Assembly (NCBI RefSeq): GCF_027595985.1
Contig: NC_073302.1
Span: 11,242,390-11,306,389 of the forward strand
Length of the DNA: 64,000 nucleotides
Direction of reading: 5' to 3'
From: Sorex araneus
Taxonomy: Eukaryota > Chordata > Mammalia > Eulipotyphla > Soricidae
Shown: positions 18,658 to 32,306 of the stretch, one piece after another
Layout: the number at the start of each line of letters is the position of its first letter
Numbering within the stretch: position 1 is the first letter of the stretch
Translations under genes and position numbers: made by a program
Notes under the pieces: generated by a model
Databases searched by the model: none
The model's input: the letters and a program-made list of their open reading frames with translations, nothing else
What the model was told of the DNA's origin: nothing

Positions 18658-21600
18658 CAGCACAGGGCCATGAGTAAACTCTGAGTACAGCCAGGTGTGA
18701 CCCAAACATCAAGAAAAAAGAAAACTGACGAAGTTGCAGGCGTACGCATAGAACTGGCATACAAATCCCCTGGCTCCCTCGGGCTTCGGGGCCCATATTT
18801 CATTTGGAGAAGCGCGGCTGATGAGTAGCGAACGCGCGCTCAGACTTCAGCGGCAGATGAAAGTGTTTGCAGATGTGAAAGCAAGATTCTTCAGGCCTTT
18901 TTCACTATCAGAGCTTGCAGTCCCCATCTCCAGGAAGCAAAATAGTAAACATTTCATTCCTTTTGTTTCGGCGTTCCGATAATTTCAAGAAATTATCAAA
19001 CAAGAAAAGAAATCCCGGAGAAGTTGAAAGACACGGCCCTAAGCAGATGTTCCTGGAATCTTAAGGTCACATTTCTCGGGCAGCGCGTGTTTGTCAGCTT
19101 CTTAAAGAATGATCTGTCGGCGTTCCACACACCCTCCCCCCGCCACCGAATAAATTAAAATTCATTTCCTAGGAAATGCCAATCGCCTTACCTTCCTGCT
19201 ATTAAGCAGAATGCAGCTAATGAAAAGATGACCGGCCCACAGTAGCCCTGAGATTTTTTTTTTTTTAAAGCCAAGTTGGCCCCACCATTCACTGGCAGTT
19301 AGCGTGATGGTTTGGGTGGGCACAGGATGTGAGAGGTGCAGCTGCCCATTGCAATGCGGGCGGGAATCACAGTTCCTCTGTTCTCTGAGAGGCCCCGTCA
19401 TCTGCCTGTTCAAACACTCAAGGAAAACCAGAATTTGCACTTGAGGTATCTCGCTTTCCCCTGAAAAGTCTCCAGCCCCCATCCCCACCCCCCGACCTAC
19501 CCAGACCTTGCCCTCCCCCGTCCCCCCACCTCTTCCCTCCCGCAGTGGGTCCCCTGATGGAATATGTGGGAACTGGGCTCTCTCCGCTCTCTTCCCTTTC
19601 AAAACAGGTCTGATGCCCACATTCAATTCCATGGCCCACACTGGGATCTCTGCTTCCTGCCCCAGCGGAGCCCTGTGCTCCGTCTGTCTGTCTGTCTGTC
19701 TGTCTGCCTGGCCCACTGTCGGGCCCCTGACCCCTGGTGATGGGCCCGTGGAGGTACCTTAGGGCCCAGTCCAGGGCCGCACGTGGTCCCCATGGGCTCT
19801 CTCTGCCTCGGGTCCTCGAAACAATGTGACTAGAAATGTGGCTGAAGGGATGGCTTCGCCGACTCCCTGTGGGGCAGAATTCCCAGTAATAACAGATTTA
19901 GCATGTGGACCGATACCTTTTTAGTATCACAGGGGCAGCATTGTTTCGAGAAAGCCTTGACTCCGTTTGAATAGCGCGGAGGATGCCAGGAGGAAGGCCA
20001 GAGGAAAAGGGAAGCGGGAGAGTGCTCGCTTTGTCTCACCCGCACCTCAGATGACAGGAAGTCAGAACTGAGATTGGCCACATCTGTTTGAGTCACTTGA
20101 AAGCTCCATAGAAACCGAGGCCAGGACGAGGGCCGGAGTGGCGGGCGCTGGGGGCAGCCCCCGGCAGGAGGCCTTTCTTCCTCGGCCCGCCTGTGCCTGA
20201 TCCCTGCGTACTCCCGGGGACCGGCCTGTGCAGGCACCGGGGATGGGGGGGCTGAGGACCCGAGGCGGGAGGCTCGGTAGGACGGGCCTGGTTCCCCCGG
20301 CCCTGTTGGGACCCGCCTCGGTCACGGCCCTAACATGCAGTCGCTCCCGAGCACTTAGTGCCACGCCACGCGCCGCGGCGTGGGTTTGGGCCGTTTCCCC
20401 CAGTGCCGTCAAAGGAAGCCAGCCGGGAAGGCGGCCAGGGCGGTTGCGTTGTTGTCGCGTTGTTGACGGGTACGGGCTGCTCTGTTTCTGAGATAGGGTA
20501 GACTGGCGTTGGGGTGTGGGCGCGTGTGTTTCTGATGAAGTTCGAGTTATTCACAAATGCGATTGCGTTGCCAAGAAATTAAAAATAAATAGATCGGCGC
20601 TATTTTCGAGCTTTGTCCCTGTTTGTGGGCCAGACAGCTGTTTGTGAGGTGTGGTTTTTTTTGTTGTTGTTGTTTGGTATTTTTGTGCCGGACAGACCCG
20701 TAGCCACGAGAGTTCCTGTTCCACATGGAGGCAAACAACCCTGCTTGCCAAATAAAGGAGCGCAGCAGTTTGGGTGGGGGACGTGGGCAGGGATCAAGTT
20801 CATTCCCGGGGTCTGTGAACTCCGGGAGCCAGAGAGATAGCGCAGCGCGTAGGGCGTTTGCCTTGCATGCGGCCGACCCGGGTTTGATCCCCAGCATCCC
20901 GTATGGGGCCTCCAAGAACCGCCAGGAGTAACCCAGGAGTATCACTAGGGGTGCCCCCCCCAAAAAAAATGAGCTCGTGCTTTTGAGTGACGGGGGCTCA
21001 TGGGCTCTGTCTCCCCACAGGTACCACCTCCTCAAGCTCCTGCAGAAGTTCGGCACCGTGAAGCAGTTCGACTTCCTCTTTCACAAGTCGGGTGCCCTGG
21101 AGGGCCAGCCCCGCGGGTACTGCTTCGTGAACTTTGAGACTAAGCAGGTAACACAGCCCTGGGCGTCAGGTGGGCCTTGCTCCCGGTGACCCTCCCCGGC
21201 CGGCCGGAGCCACGTCTGGTGGGTCTCTGAGCACCTCGCCCTGGGGCCCTCCAGCGAGCTGGACCTCGGCCCCACTGACCTCGTGACCGCTTTCCACATC
21301 GGCCCTCCTCCCTGGGCCCACGCTGGAAGGCGCCTGACCCACTTTCCCGACCAAACGCTTTGGGGTGCCCGCACGAAGCACACGGCTGCCTCCCCCCCTG
21401 TTCTGTTTTGTTTTTCCGTCCGCGGTTGGCCAACAAAGCCTCCTTTTCTTCCAGTAGCTCTGCCCCGTGGTGCAGAAGCCCCCCTCGTCTGTGGTCAGCC
21501 ACCCACAGGCTCTTTTATTGCATTTTCCTTACAATGTGCCTGTCTCGGGCCCGGAACAAATGCAGGCACAGGCGTTTGTACGTAGAAGAGAAAGTCCTGC

Positions 21601-24600
21601 GGTGGCCAGGACGCACACACACACACACACACACACAGAGGTATCTTCTGGGGGGGGCGGGCGGGGCGGGGGCAAGTCTCTGCCTGGGAGTTGACATGCG
21701 TTTATAAAGAAACTGAATCTGAATGTCATTAAATGCAGAGGCACTTCTCAGTCCCCGCGATAGCTCGATAATTCATATGTAAAAACATTGCCTGGCTAAT
21801 TACTTTATTAGTAATTATATTTGAATGTTTTTCTTGTTTTAAAGGTAACGTGCTTATTTATAGATGAAAATAAGTAACTTCTCTCAGCCTGAAATAATCA
21901 CGCTGATAGTTATATATTTTTCTAGTCTTTCCACATTCATAGCTCATAGCACAGATAGGATCATATTATCATGTTTACCACTAGGTGCATTAAAATTTTT
22001 CTGTCACCTAACACACATCAAAATAATATTATATATCACGATACTGTGGTTTTACCACCGTAGCTATTAATGTATGTACATATGTAAAAATTCAAGGTAG
22101 CTGTATCCTTAATGTTTATGCATTCTGTTATACATTAAGTAAGCCTCTGGGGTCCGAGCAATAGTACAGTGGGTAAGGCATTTACCTTCCATGCAGCCGG
22201 CCTGGGTTCAATCCTTGGCGTCCCATATTGTCCCCTGGGCACTGCCAGGAGTGATTCCTAAATGCTGAGCCAGGAGTAATCCTGGGCATTGCTGGCTGTG
22301 GCCCCAAAACAACCAAAAGCAGGCCTTAATTTGAAAACAAACCACCCCCCCATAAAAGGGAGAATAGCAACTAGACAGAGAGTACAGGGGTCACCGCACT
22401 TGCTTGCAGTCCACCCACCCCAGTTAGACTCCCTGACGTCATACATGGCCCCCAAGCTCCTCTAAGGACCACTATAAACACAGCCAGAATAGCCCCTGAG
22501 CATAGCCAGGTACGGCCTCAACATTCAAAAATAAATAAAAATACACCAATGTCACTTCGACGGCTGCATAATGTGTCATTTCATATGATCATATGGTAAG
22601 TTATTAGACAGACTCTCTAAATTTGCGATTCAGGCTGTCCCACGAAAGCCTAAGTATCCGTTGGGAATCTCATGCAGGTCTGACAATGTGCATATTTTCT
22701 GTATGTTTATGAAAACAAAGGACATCAGCAAGAAAACATTTTTTTCTTAATACAATTGCCAACTTGCCCTCAAAAAACCGCTGTATTCTGAGATTGTAGG
22801 AAGCTGTCAGTTGTCTTTCTCGTATTGGAAATTTTTATTTTCTAAAATATTTGCAAGTCCCGTAGACAATAAGTGACGTGTCATTCTAATTCTTCAGACG
22901 TTTCTGAGGGTGCCGACGGCCTGGCCGTGTGGTTAGCATTCCCGCTTCTCTTCCCTGCAGTGGGGATGGCACGACCCAGGTGGTGGCTGGTTGTGGTGCT
23001 CCCCCAGGTTCCACGCCCCCTCGCCCCCTCGCCCCCGGGTGCAGTGGACTGCGGTGTGGCACTGGGGCTCCTACCCCACACTTGAAAGGCAGGGCGCTCG
23101 CCACCCCGCTGTCTCTCCCCGCATGGATTCCCCAGTAGGCAGTTGTGTCGGTGACCCCCAGTGCTGCAAGCAGTGTCCGGCCTCCCCGAAACCCTGGCAG
23201 CACCACGAGAGGGCACAGCCTCCATCACCCCGACCAGAACATAGGAGAGCCTCAGGGCAGCGCCAGGCGGGCACCGGGCTGAGTGTGAGAGCAGCAGCAG
23301 GGGGAGGAGGAGGCGCAGGAAGTGGAGGGATCAGTGGAGGCCTGTCAGTCACCATCGGCATTCAATGGTATTGCCGACTCCGTGAACCTGGAAGTGATAC
23401 ACTGAGATAGGAAATTTGAAGGCAGACATCATGCTGACATCCTATTACTGCTGGCACTACAGAATTGTTTTTTCGCTTTTGTTTGTTTGTTTGTTTTAAA
23501 AAGACCTTCCAAGTTCACGTTGACTGAGTGAAACTTGACCAGAAACTTAAGATCAATTTACTGATGTAACCCGGGGAATGAGCAGCCTGGACTGCCCGTG
23601 GGGTCCCAGTGCGGCCTCAGAGAGACTCCTGTGTTTCTCTTCCTGTTCCTTCAAGGGCTCCTTCACCCCCGGTCAGCATGGGGTGCACTTGGCCCCGTGC
23701 CTCCTGCACACACGCGAAGCAGAGCTTTGGCAGGATGGGCAAGTACGGCCAGGCTTCCTGGGAATGGCCCGGAGTGACCATTACCCAGTGTCAGGAATTC
23801 CTTTCAGGCTTGCTGCTCGCCTCTGCGGTAGGGAAAGGGTCAGGGAATTCCTGGCTCTGCAAGCCAGGTGCCTCGATTGGCCCGCGCCGATACCCTGCTC
23901 ACGGTCACTTTGACTCACCCCTGCCTTTTCCGGCCTGGTTCCCTTCCCTCCCGTGCCCTTTGAAGCCAGCGCTGTTTCTCGGCCTGAGTTCAGGAAGGCG
24001 CAGCCCTGATCCGGGTGTAGCCTTGGCCCTGCATAGAGGCCCCTGGAATACCGTTCTGAGAGAGTAGGTGCTACCTCACCCAAGTGGAATATGTAGAAAA
24101 ATATCAGTACTGTTGTCCAGGGCCAGGGCAATAGTACAGCAGGTAGGGCATCTTCCTGGCATGCGACCGACCTGGGTTTGATCCCTGGCACCCCATGTGA
24201 CCCCCTGAGCTCCCACCAGCAGGGAGCCCCGGGTGCTGCCCGGCACCCAAAACACAAAAACAAAAAACAAAAAAATACTGCTATCAAACATTGATGTGGT
24301 GCTTGAAACAGGCCCCGGGCTCCGAGTCCTCACCTCCCCCCACTCCCCTCCACCCCCACCCACCCCCTGTGAAACGCGGCTGGCCCATCCACTTGTTCAG
24401 GGGAGGCAGCGTGGGGCCTGCCATGCCTGACACACGCAGCCAGGGCCAAGGCCAGGGCCGGGGTGCGGAGTCCTGGGCCCACGCCCTTTTCTGTTCCTCT
24501 GCCTGTGTTTAGCCGTCACTGCCTTGAGCCAGTCGCTTCCCAAGAGCAGTGGGTCAGAATCCCGGCCCTCGAAGCTAGTGAGACCCTCCAGCAAGACGGG

Positions 24601-27600
24601 CCGTGCCCTGGGCCTCCGCCTGGTCCACTAACATCAGCCCTTTCCCGGACAGGAAGCGGAACAAGCCATCCAGTGTCTCAATGGCAAACTGGCTCTGTCC
24701 AAGAAGCTGGTGGTACGGTGGGCGCATGCCCAAGTGAAGGTAAGTCGGGGTAGGGGTGGGGGGCTGCAGGGCGTGGGGGGGAGGTGCCAAGAGACTGCGT
24801 GACGGCCCTCCCAAACGAGCCGCCGAGAGACCTCTCTCCACTCACCGTTTGCCTCCCAGCCTCTCCACATCTGGAACAGTCAGACTTTGGTCTCCTCCTT
24901 GTATTTACCATGTGTTGCCAGATTTTTCTTTTGAGAGCCATCTCAGGAGGGATTAAGTTCCTTCGTTGTTTCTCTCCACATACCCACAGATTCTGGTTTT
25001 GATTGATTTTTCCATGTGGCTGATGTGTATACTCAGTCTCTCCCTCTCCTTCCCCTCCCTCCCTCCCTCTCTCTCTCTCCCTCTCTCGCTCTCCCTCTTT
25101 TCCTCCCTGTCTCTCTCCCTCTCCCTTTCTCTCTCGCTCACTCGCTCTCATTCTTCGGAGGGGAAAATTGTATTTATTTTTTAAATTAGCTGCTTTAGGC
25201 ATTATTAGACTCCTCCCAGCGTCCCAGTTCTGTGGGGAGCTTGCATGTGTTTGTCCTAAGTGCCTGGGAAACGGGCCGTCGGAAGGACTGCTCTAAGCAC
25301 TGGCCTCTCACTCCGGAGAGCTGGGGGGTTCTTTTGTGCAGCTTTACGGTATCTGCGTATTGTTTTCCCTTGGAACCCTGAGAAGGGCAAACTGCTTTTA
25401 TTCCTCTGTAGTTGGCCCCTGAAAACGTGCTGGAGAAGGCGGGTGGCGTTCTCTCAGGCCCGGAGCAGAGGTGGGAGGGGTGCCGCGTTGATTCCCCTCC
25501 TTCCACGGGGCTGCTCCAGGCTCTGGGCGCAAGGTCCCCCCCGCAGTGCTGAGGATAGAACCAGGTGTGGCCTGCAGGACGCCCTTTGAGCCCTCCCCGG
25601 ACTCGCTACCAGACTTCTGTTCCAGTTGTCGAGGCGTCACTCTAGCTCTGGGGGCAGCGTCTGAGCAGGAAGTGCCCGGTAGAGGCACAGGGAACCAGAC
25701 GCTCAGAGCTCAGCATCCGAGCTGAAAGTCAGACTCTTTGGAGCCTGGCGAGCACTTCAGGTGATCACGGAGCCCTCTCAGTTAGAGCAGAAGCAGCGAG
25801 AAGCATTGCCACATGCGTTTTCTATGCAGGAGGAAGTCAGGTCTCGACTGCCAGGCTGTCGCGGTCCCTCCCGCACCTCATGAGCAGACACGCAGGAGAC
25901 ACCAGCGCTCCCGTCCCTCTCGACTCCTCCTGCTCGCGCTCCTCTCCTCGGCAACTCTGTGGGCCCGAGGCTCCTGCCTGCTCTCTAACGTTCGCCCTGT
26001 CACCGGGAGCAGATGGTGATCTGATGTTGAGTGTATCTGCTCCTTCAGTACAGAGCGTTGCATCGTCAGTGGCTGCAAACACTGTCCCTCCTCTTCTTGC
26101 TCGTGCAGATCAGTTTAGAGTTGGACACCGACGCTCGGTGCCCCGCGAAGCCCTGCCAGTGACTGTTTTGGTCTCGTTTGAAGCAGCGAGGGCGCTGGGC
26201 AAGTTGGGCCTCACCTGGGGGTGCTTGAGGGCTACTCCCAGCTCTGTGCTCAGGGAGCAGGGATCGTGTGCCGGGAGGGCAGTAAAAGAGATTAGCTAAG
26301 AGGCCATAGGTAACAGTTGAATTCAGCCCAGTGGGCTGGAGCGACAGTACAGCAGGGCGGTGCTTGTCTTGTACGTGACCCACCCCGGTTGGATTCCCGG
26401 CACCCGATGGTCCCCTGAGGCCCGCCAGGAGTGGTCCCGGAGAGCGGAGCCAGGAGTAAGCCCTGGGCACTGCCAGGTGTGCCTCCCCGCCCCCCCCCAA
26501 AAAAAATACACTTATTTAATAAGATTGTAATAGTACACCTCGCTGTGTTTTTGTGCTGGGCATGAATTTAAAAGCTGAGGTTCCTCCTATACGAAATGAG
26601 GACTTATGACTCAGTGGGATGCTTATTCTAATTTTTTTTTTTTTGTAAATTCATACTTAGTGGAGTTTGCATTATTTCCCCGTGGGGAGCAGTTGTCAAG
26701 CTGTCTGTGAGTGAGCTGGTCACTCTCGTAGGACGGGGGCTTTCTGGAGCTCTCCCCCGAGTGGTTTCCCTCTTCCTTCCTTCCAGAGGTACGATCACAA
26801 CAAGAACGATAAGATCCTCCCCATCAGCCTCGAGCCATCCTCCAGCACCGAGCCTGCTCAGTCCAACCTGAGGTAAGCGGGCCCCGGGGGAGCCGCGCAC
26901 TCGCCCAGAGCCCTGCCGCTTCCTCCCGGCAAGCCTTCCTCTGCGTCCGGGAAATCTCCGGACGGGCATTGACAATAGCATCCGCTAACCTTTGGCACGC
27001 TGGGAGATGGACTGGGTTAGTCTCCAGGGTGTGTGCATCTCTCCTCCTGCCGCCCCAGGACCACGTGTTACCCAGTTATAGAACTGCAGAAAGGAGGCAG
27101 AGGGGGGCTGGAGCGATAGCACAATGGGTAAGGCACTTGCCTTGCACGCGGCCAACCCGGGTTCAATTCCCAGCATCCCATATGGCCCCTGAGCACCGCT
27201 AGGAGTAAGTCCTGAGTGCAGAGTCAGGAGGAACCCCTGTGCATTGCCGGGTGTGACCCAAAGAGCAAAAAAAATAAATAAACATACACCATTTAAAAAA
27301 TAAAAATAAAAAAGAGAGAGGAGTACTGCTCGTACTGCTCCCGGCCTCAGTCCTGGGAAGGCAGCTGCCTCTGGCACAGCCAGTCGCCTCAAAACAAACG
27401 TTTGACTCACACCTCGAGTATCGTTGGTGTTGGTCACCTCAGCTCCCCCCGCCAGGCTCTCAGTGTGCAGGGCTTCCCTTCGCTGTGCCGTTTCAGTGAC
27501 TAACAGTTTGGGTTCTAATATGTACAAATTGTCAGTTACTTCTTTGGAGTTAATTCAAAACAGAAGGAGCAGTGGGCTGGGTAGAGAAAGGGGAAGTGGA

Positions 27601-30600
27601 CGGCTGAACAGAAGTGGAAGGATTTTTTTTTTCCTTCTTTCTTTCTTTTATTTTTGCATCATAACCTCAGGAGAAATTATAACAATAACGCTAACAATAG
27701 CCAGGATTTAAGGAGGTTGCTGTGAGGCAGGCACTGCCTGTGCTGAATACTTCAGATGCTGTATGTCAGCGAATTATCATAAATATTTTGGTAAAAGTTC
27801 TGTTACACTCATTTTACGAAGGAGGAGACAAACTTAGTGGGGTAAAATACCTCGGCCTGGAATGCAAAGAGTAGCGTCCAGATTACAGCTGGGACTGTTG
27901 GGCCTCCAGCCTCGTCACCTCTTCAGGGACACTCTGGGCTTTGTGCAGCTCTAAACTGATCCAGAAAGCAGGGGGGTGCGTGAAGGATGCGGCTGGAGAC
28001 AGCAGCTTGCCTTGCTTGCGGCTGACCTGGGTTCGGTTCCCAGCAACCCATCTGGTCCTCCACACGCCTGCCTGGAGTGATTCTGGAGCAACACCGGGTG
28101 TGGCCCAGAAAACTACACACGCTCCAAAAGACAGAGACAGACAGACAGACAGAGAGAGCGCTATGGAGGAATTTCACTGCCTCAGAAGGCTCAGATGTCA
28201 GTGCTCTGTCCCACAGTCAGGAAGGCAGTGGCTGTGTGACCGCGCTGGACAGCACAGCCAGAGCCTTTCTCATCTCCTTTCTGAACCATGCAAAGGAGGC
28301 GCACGCATATCATTAAACTGCCGGGGAAGGGAAGCCTGAGACATTTTTAAGAATGACAAGATCAACAGACTGAAAGTAACTCTGCCAGGCCCGGAACATA
28401 CTACAAAGGTTAAGGAACTTGCCTAGCACGTGGCTGCAGCCGCGAGAGCGGTGCGAGTCCCAGCTCTGCTGTGTGGCCCTGAGCACAGAGCCAGGTGTGG
28501 CCCCTGGATGCCACCAGGTGAGGCTGACTAAAAAGAAAGAATGCTGGGGCTGGAGCAATAGCACAGCGGGTAGGGCGTTTGCCTTGCACGCGGCCAACCC
28601 GGGTTCGATTCCCAGCATCCCATATGGTCCCCTGAGCACCGTTAGGGGTGATTCCTGAGTGCAGAGCCAGGAGTAATCACTGTGCATTGCCAGGTGTGAC
28701 CCAAAAAGCAAAAATAAATAAATAAATAGAATGCTGATTGGGGCCAGAGAGAGTACCAGGGGCAGGGCACTGACTTTGCACTCGGCCAACGCTGGTTCAA
28801 TCCCAACACCACGTATGGTTGGTTGGTCCTCCAAGCCTGGCCAGAAACGATCCCTAAGTGCGGAGCCAGGAGTAAGCTCTGACCAACCCCCGGCTTGGTA
28901 TAAAAAAATTTTTTTAATTCTAAAACAGGGACTGGAGCAATAACACAGCAGGTTGGGCGTTTGCCTTGCACGCAGCCAACCCGGGTTTAATTCCCAGCAT
29001 CCCATATGGTCCCCTGAGCACCGCCAGGGGTAATTCCTGAGTGCAGAGCCAGGAGTAAACCCTGAGCATCGCCAGGTATGACCCAAAAAGAAAAAAAAAA
29101 AACGTCCAAAATAAATTTTTATTATTTTTCTTTTGCAGCTTTTGATTTGTTCATCTTTGTTGGTATTAACTTTCCTGCTGCTAATGTTGGCACTGGGTGA
29201 GGGGGGGTTAGGCGGGGGTTGTTTGTCTTTTAGTTTTGGGGTCACACCCAGCAGTTTTGAGGGGTGGTTCCTGGGCTCTGCACTCAGGGATCACTCCTGG
29301 AGGGTTCAGGCGACCATATGGGGCGCCAAGGATTGAACCCTAGTCGGCTGCTTGCAAGGCAAATGCCCTCCCCACTGTGCTATCTCTCCGGCCTCTTCCC
29401 ATCAGGATTTAACCTTGATCACAGGTGGGTGGCTGCTTTTGTGCTTGGTGACAGCCTCATAAAACAGTGAACTCCACTCTGGTTTATTTTCCAAATTGGT
29501 ACTTTGCACTAGTGTTTTTCATCTTTTTTTTTTTTTTTGAATTTTTGAATTTGGGGGCCACACCTGGTGATGCCCAAAGGTTCCTCCTGGCTCTGCACTC
29601 AGGAACTACGCCTGGTGGTGTCCGGGGGATTATATGGCATGCCGGGAATCAAAACGGGTCCGCCGCATACACAGCAAACGCCTTCCCCGCTGCACTGTTG
29701 CTCCGGCTCGTCATCAGTTTTTGAATCTAGAGAGCCTGAGCTTACAGCTTTCTCGTCACTCCCTGCCTAATTCGAGAAGGCTGTTGCCCTGTGATTCGAG
29801 CTGGGGGAAGGCGTGGCCGCCTGGCCCTGTTCATGGAGCAGCTGCTAGTCTGGTAAAGCGCCATCTGTGAACGTTCCAGTGCCCCGGAGAAGGATGAGCC
29901 GTTACCTTCTGAGGGGGTCTGGTCGTCCATGGTGTATCCCCATTAAGTCCCTCTGACTGTAGGCCGTTGGCAGCATCAGAAATGGATGAAACGCCTGCTG
30001 CCCGTGTGCTTTGCTTCCTGACCCAGCTCTGGCCCGCGGCGGGAGGGGATCCTGCTCAGCTCTGCTCCGTCTCCTCTCTCCTCTCACGCCTGCTCAGCTT
30101 CCAGCCTGGTGGAGAGGAAGGAGCAAGGACGTTGCTCCCCAGCAGGCTGGACTTGAGTCCCCGCCCCTCGGCCTGTGAGATGTGTGAGCCTGGGGCATAG
30201 CTCTGCCCTCCGTATTTGCTTTTCCTTCTAAAACCTTAGAAGAATGGGCCCAAGAGCCGGCACAGCGCGCAGTCTTCTTGCCTTGCGTGCGGCTGACCCA
30301 GATTCCATGCCTCGTACCACATGCCGTCCCCTGAGTGATCCTGAGCCCAGAACCAAGAGTTACCAGGTGTGTGACCCCAGAGCAAAAATAAATGAAATAA
30401 AACCTCACAAGGGTGGTGCAAGGGTTCAAAAGACTCCAAGAGATGTTGCATAAATGCAGGCACACGCTCCGAAAATCCAGAATATTTAACTGGGCAGAGA
30501 GCTTATATGGCAGTGGCAGTAGAATGTGGGTGTTGCTGCCAGGGCTTCTGAACGTACAGGGGGGAGTGTAGAGGTCGCCCACCCCACGCCAAGAAGACCT

Positions 30601-32133
30601 GGAGTTCTCAGCCAAAAAAAAAAAAAAAAAAAAACTCCAAGAGGCATTGGGCACGGCCTCTGGCGCTGTGTAAGCACCATGTAAGTGACATCTGTACAGA
30701 CACAACTTTGTTGAGAGAGAGGAGAGAGAGAGAGAGAGATTTCTAATGGTTTCCCAGGAATTATTCGCATTGTCAATGGTCCAAAAGTTAGTACCATAGT
30801 CAGTAGAATGGGCTTCAGAGTCCATTCACAAGTCTCAGCTAGAGAACATTGGGCAGCTAACAGGTTTCTGTGCCTGGCATCCTTTTATCTGAAAAATAAG
30901 ACCAGAAGCCTCCTTTGCAATATTGCTGTCAGAACTTCATGAATTTTTTCAGTTTCTGTTATTGTTCTCGGGCCACCCTGAGGGTGCTCAGGGCTTACTC
31001 CTGGCTCTGCACTCAAGGATCACTCCGGGTGGGGCTCGGGGAAACATATCGGGTGCCGGGGGTTGAACCTGGGCCGGCCACGTGCAAGGTAAGTGCCGTC
31101 CCCACTGCACTATTGCTCCGCCCTGTTCTTGCAATGTTTGTTTTTTGTTTGTTTTTTTTTGGGTCACGCCCAGCGATACACAGGGGTTACTCCTGGCTCT
31201 GCGCTCAGGAATTACCCCCTGGCAGTGCTCAGAGGACCCTATGGGATGATGGAATCAACCCAGGTCGGCTGCATGCAAGGCAAACACCCTACCCGCTGTG
31301 CTATTGCTCCAGCCCCCTTGCAGTGTTTTTAATTACAAAATGCCCATAACAAAATTCAGCATCCTAATTATTTTAAGTATATCATCGATTGTTACAAATA
31401 ATTTATAGTGTTGTCCAAGCATCACTACCATCTACCTCTGTAGTTGTTTTCATCTTGTAATATGAAAACTTTGTTAAACAGTAACTTTGTTTCTACTTCC
31501 TCCACTCCCCCCCACCCCCCAGCAACCACGGGCCTACTTTGTGTCTGTGATCTTAGTGACTGCTAGTGTCTCATAGAAGCTAAGTCAGTGAAGTAGTGGA
31601 ATAAGTCTGTCTCAAAAAGGCAGATACCAGCACCCCACATGGTCCCCCCCAACCCAGGCTCTGCCGGAAGTGATCCCTGAGCACAGAGCCAGGTGTAAGC
31701 CCCAAGTGCTCCCGGTTATGACCCAAAAAGACAACACAGGTGGGGCAGGGGAGCAAAACATTTTGGGTGTACACTCCCTCTTCCCGGCCCTGCTATTGAT
31801 TCCTGCACAAGTTCATTTTATTGCGTCCCTGTTCACTGCCAGGTGTGAGACGGTGAGCAGCCTCTGGGCCTGGGGCTTCGGTGATAGTGACTGAAACGCT
31901 CCTGACGGCATCTGGCTCCCAGCAAAACCCGGAGCGCTGCCTGGTGCTTAGCGACCTTTAGGTGTCTCGGATACGTGAAAGTTGTTCCTGGAGGGGCTCT
32001 GAGTTTGTGTGACTGGGCGATATAGACTGGCATAGCCACAAAGCCCCCTGACCCTCGCGTCTCTGCCAGTGTCTGCCTGCCGCCAGGTGGCACACCACCT
32101 CTGAACGTCCAGACCTTCGCGTCTTTCTTAAAA

Positions 32134-32165
<32 letters not shown>

Positions 32166-32261
32166 ACCACAGAACGTCCAGACCTTCGCGTCTTTCTTAA
32201 AACCAGCGTGTGTGTGTGTGTGTGACCACAGAACGTCCAGACCTTCGAGTCTTTCTTAAAA

Positions 32262-32306
<45 letters not shown>

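Larger units (their letters stand above)
13851..21020 (+). other. RBM18: RBM18 intron 2
   Basis: This 7.2 kb intron holds both orientations of SINE, including a nested pair, one tail-less repeat, a CT-rich tract and microsatellites. A SINE-free stretch at 18.79-19.26 kb may be conserved non-coding DNA. Confidence 0.7.
21148..24652 (+). other. RBM18: RBM18 intron 3
   Basis: This 3.5 kb intron holds L1-like AT-rich pieces, three SINEs and a CA repeat. I see no gene. Confidence 0.7.
24740..26786 (+). other. RBM18: RBM18 intron 4
   Basis: This 2.0 kb intron has a CT-rich tract and one SINE near its end. I see no gene. Confidence 0.7.

Noticed and set aside
28313-29245. A 310-codon minus-strand frame
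   Set aside because: It runs through three adjacent SINEs read antisense. The openness comes from the repeat.
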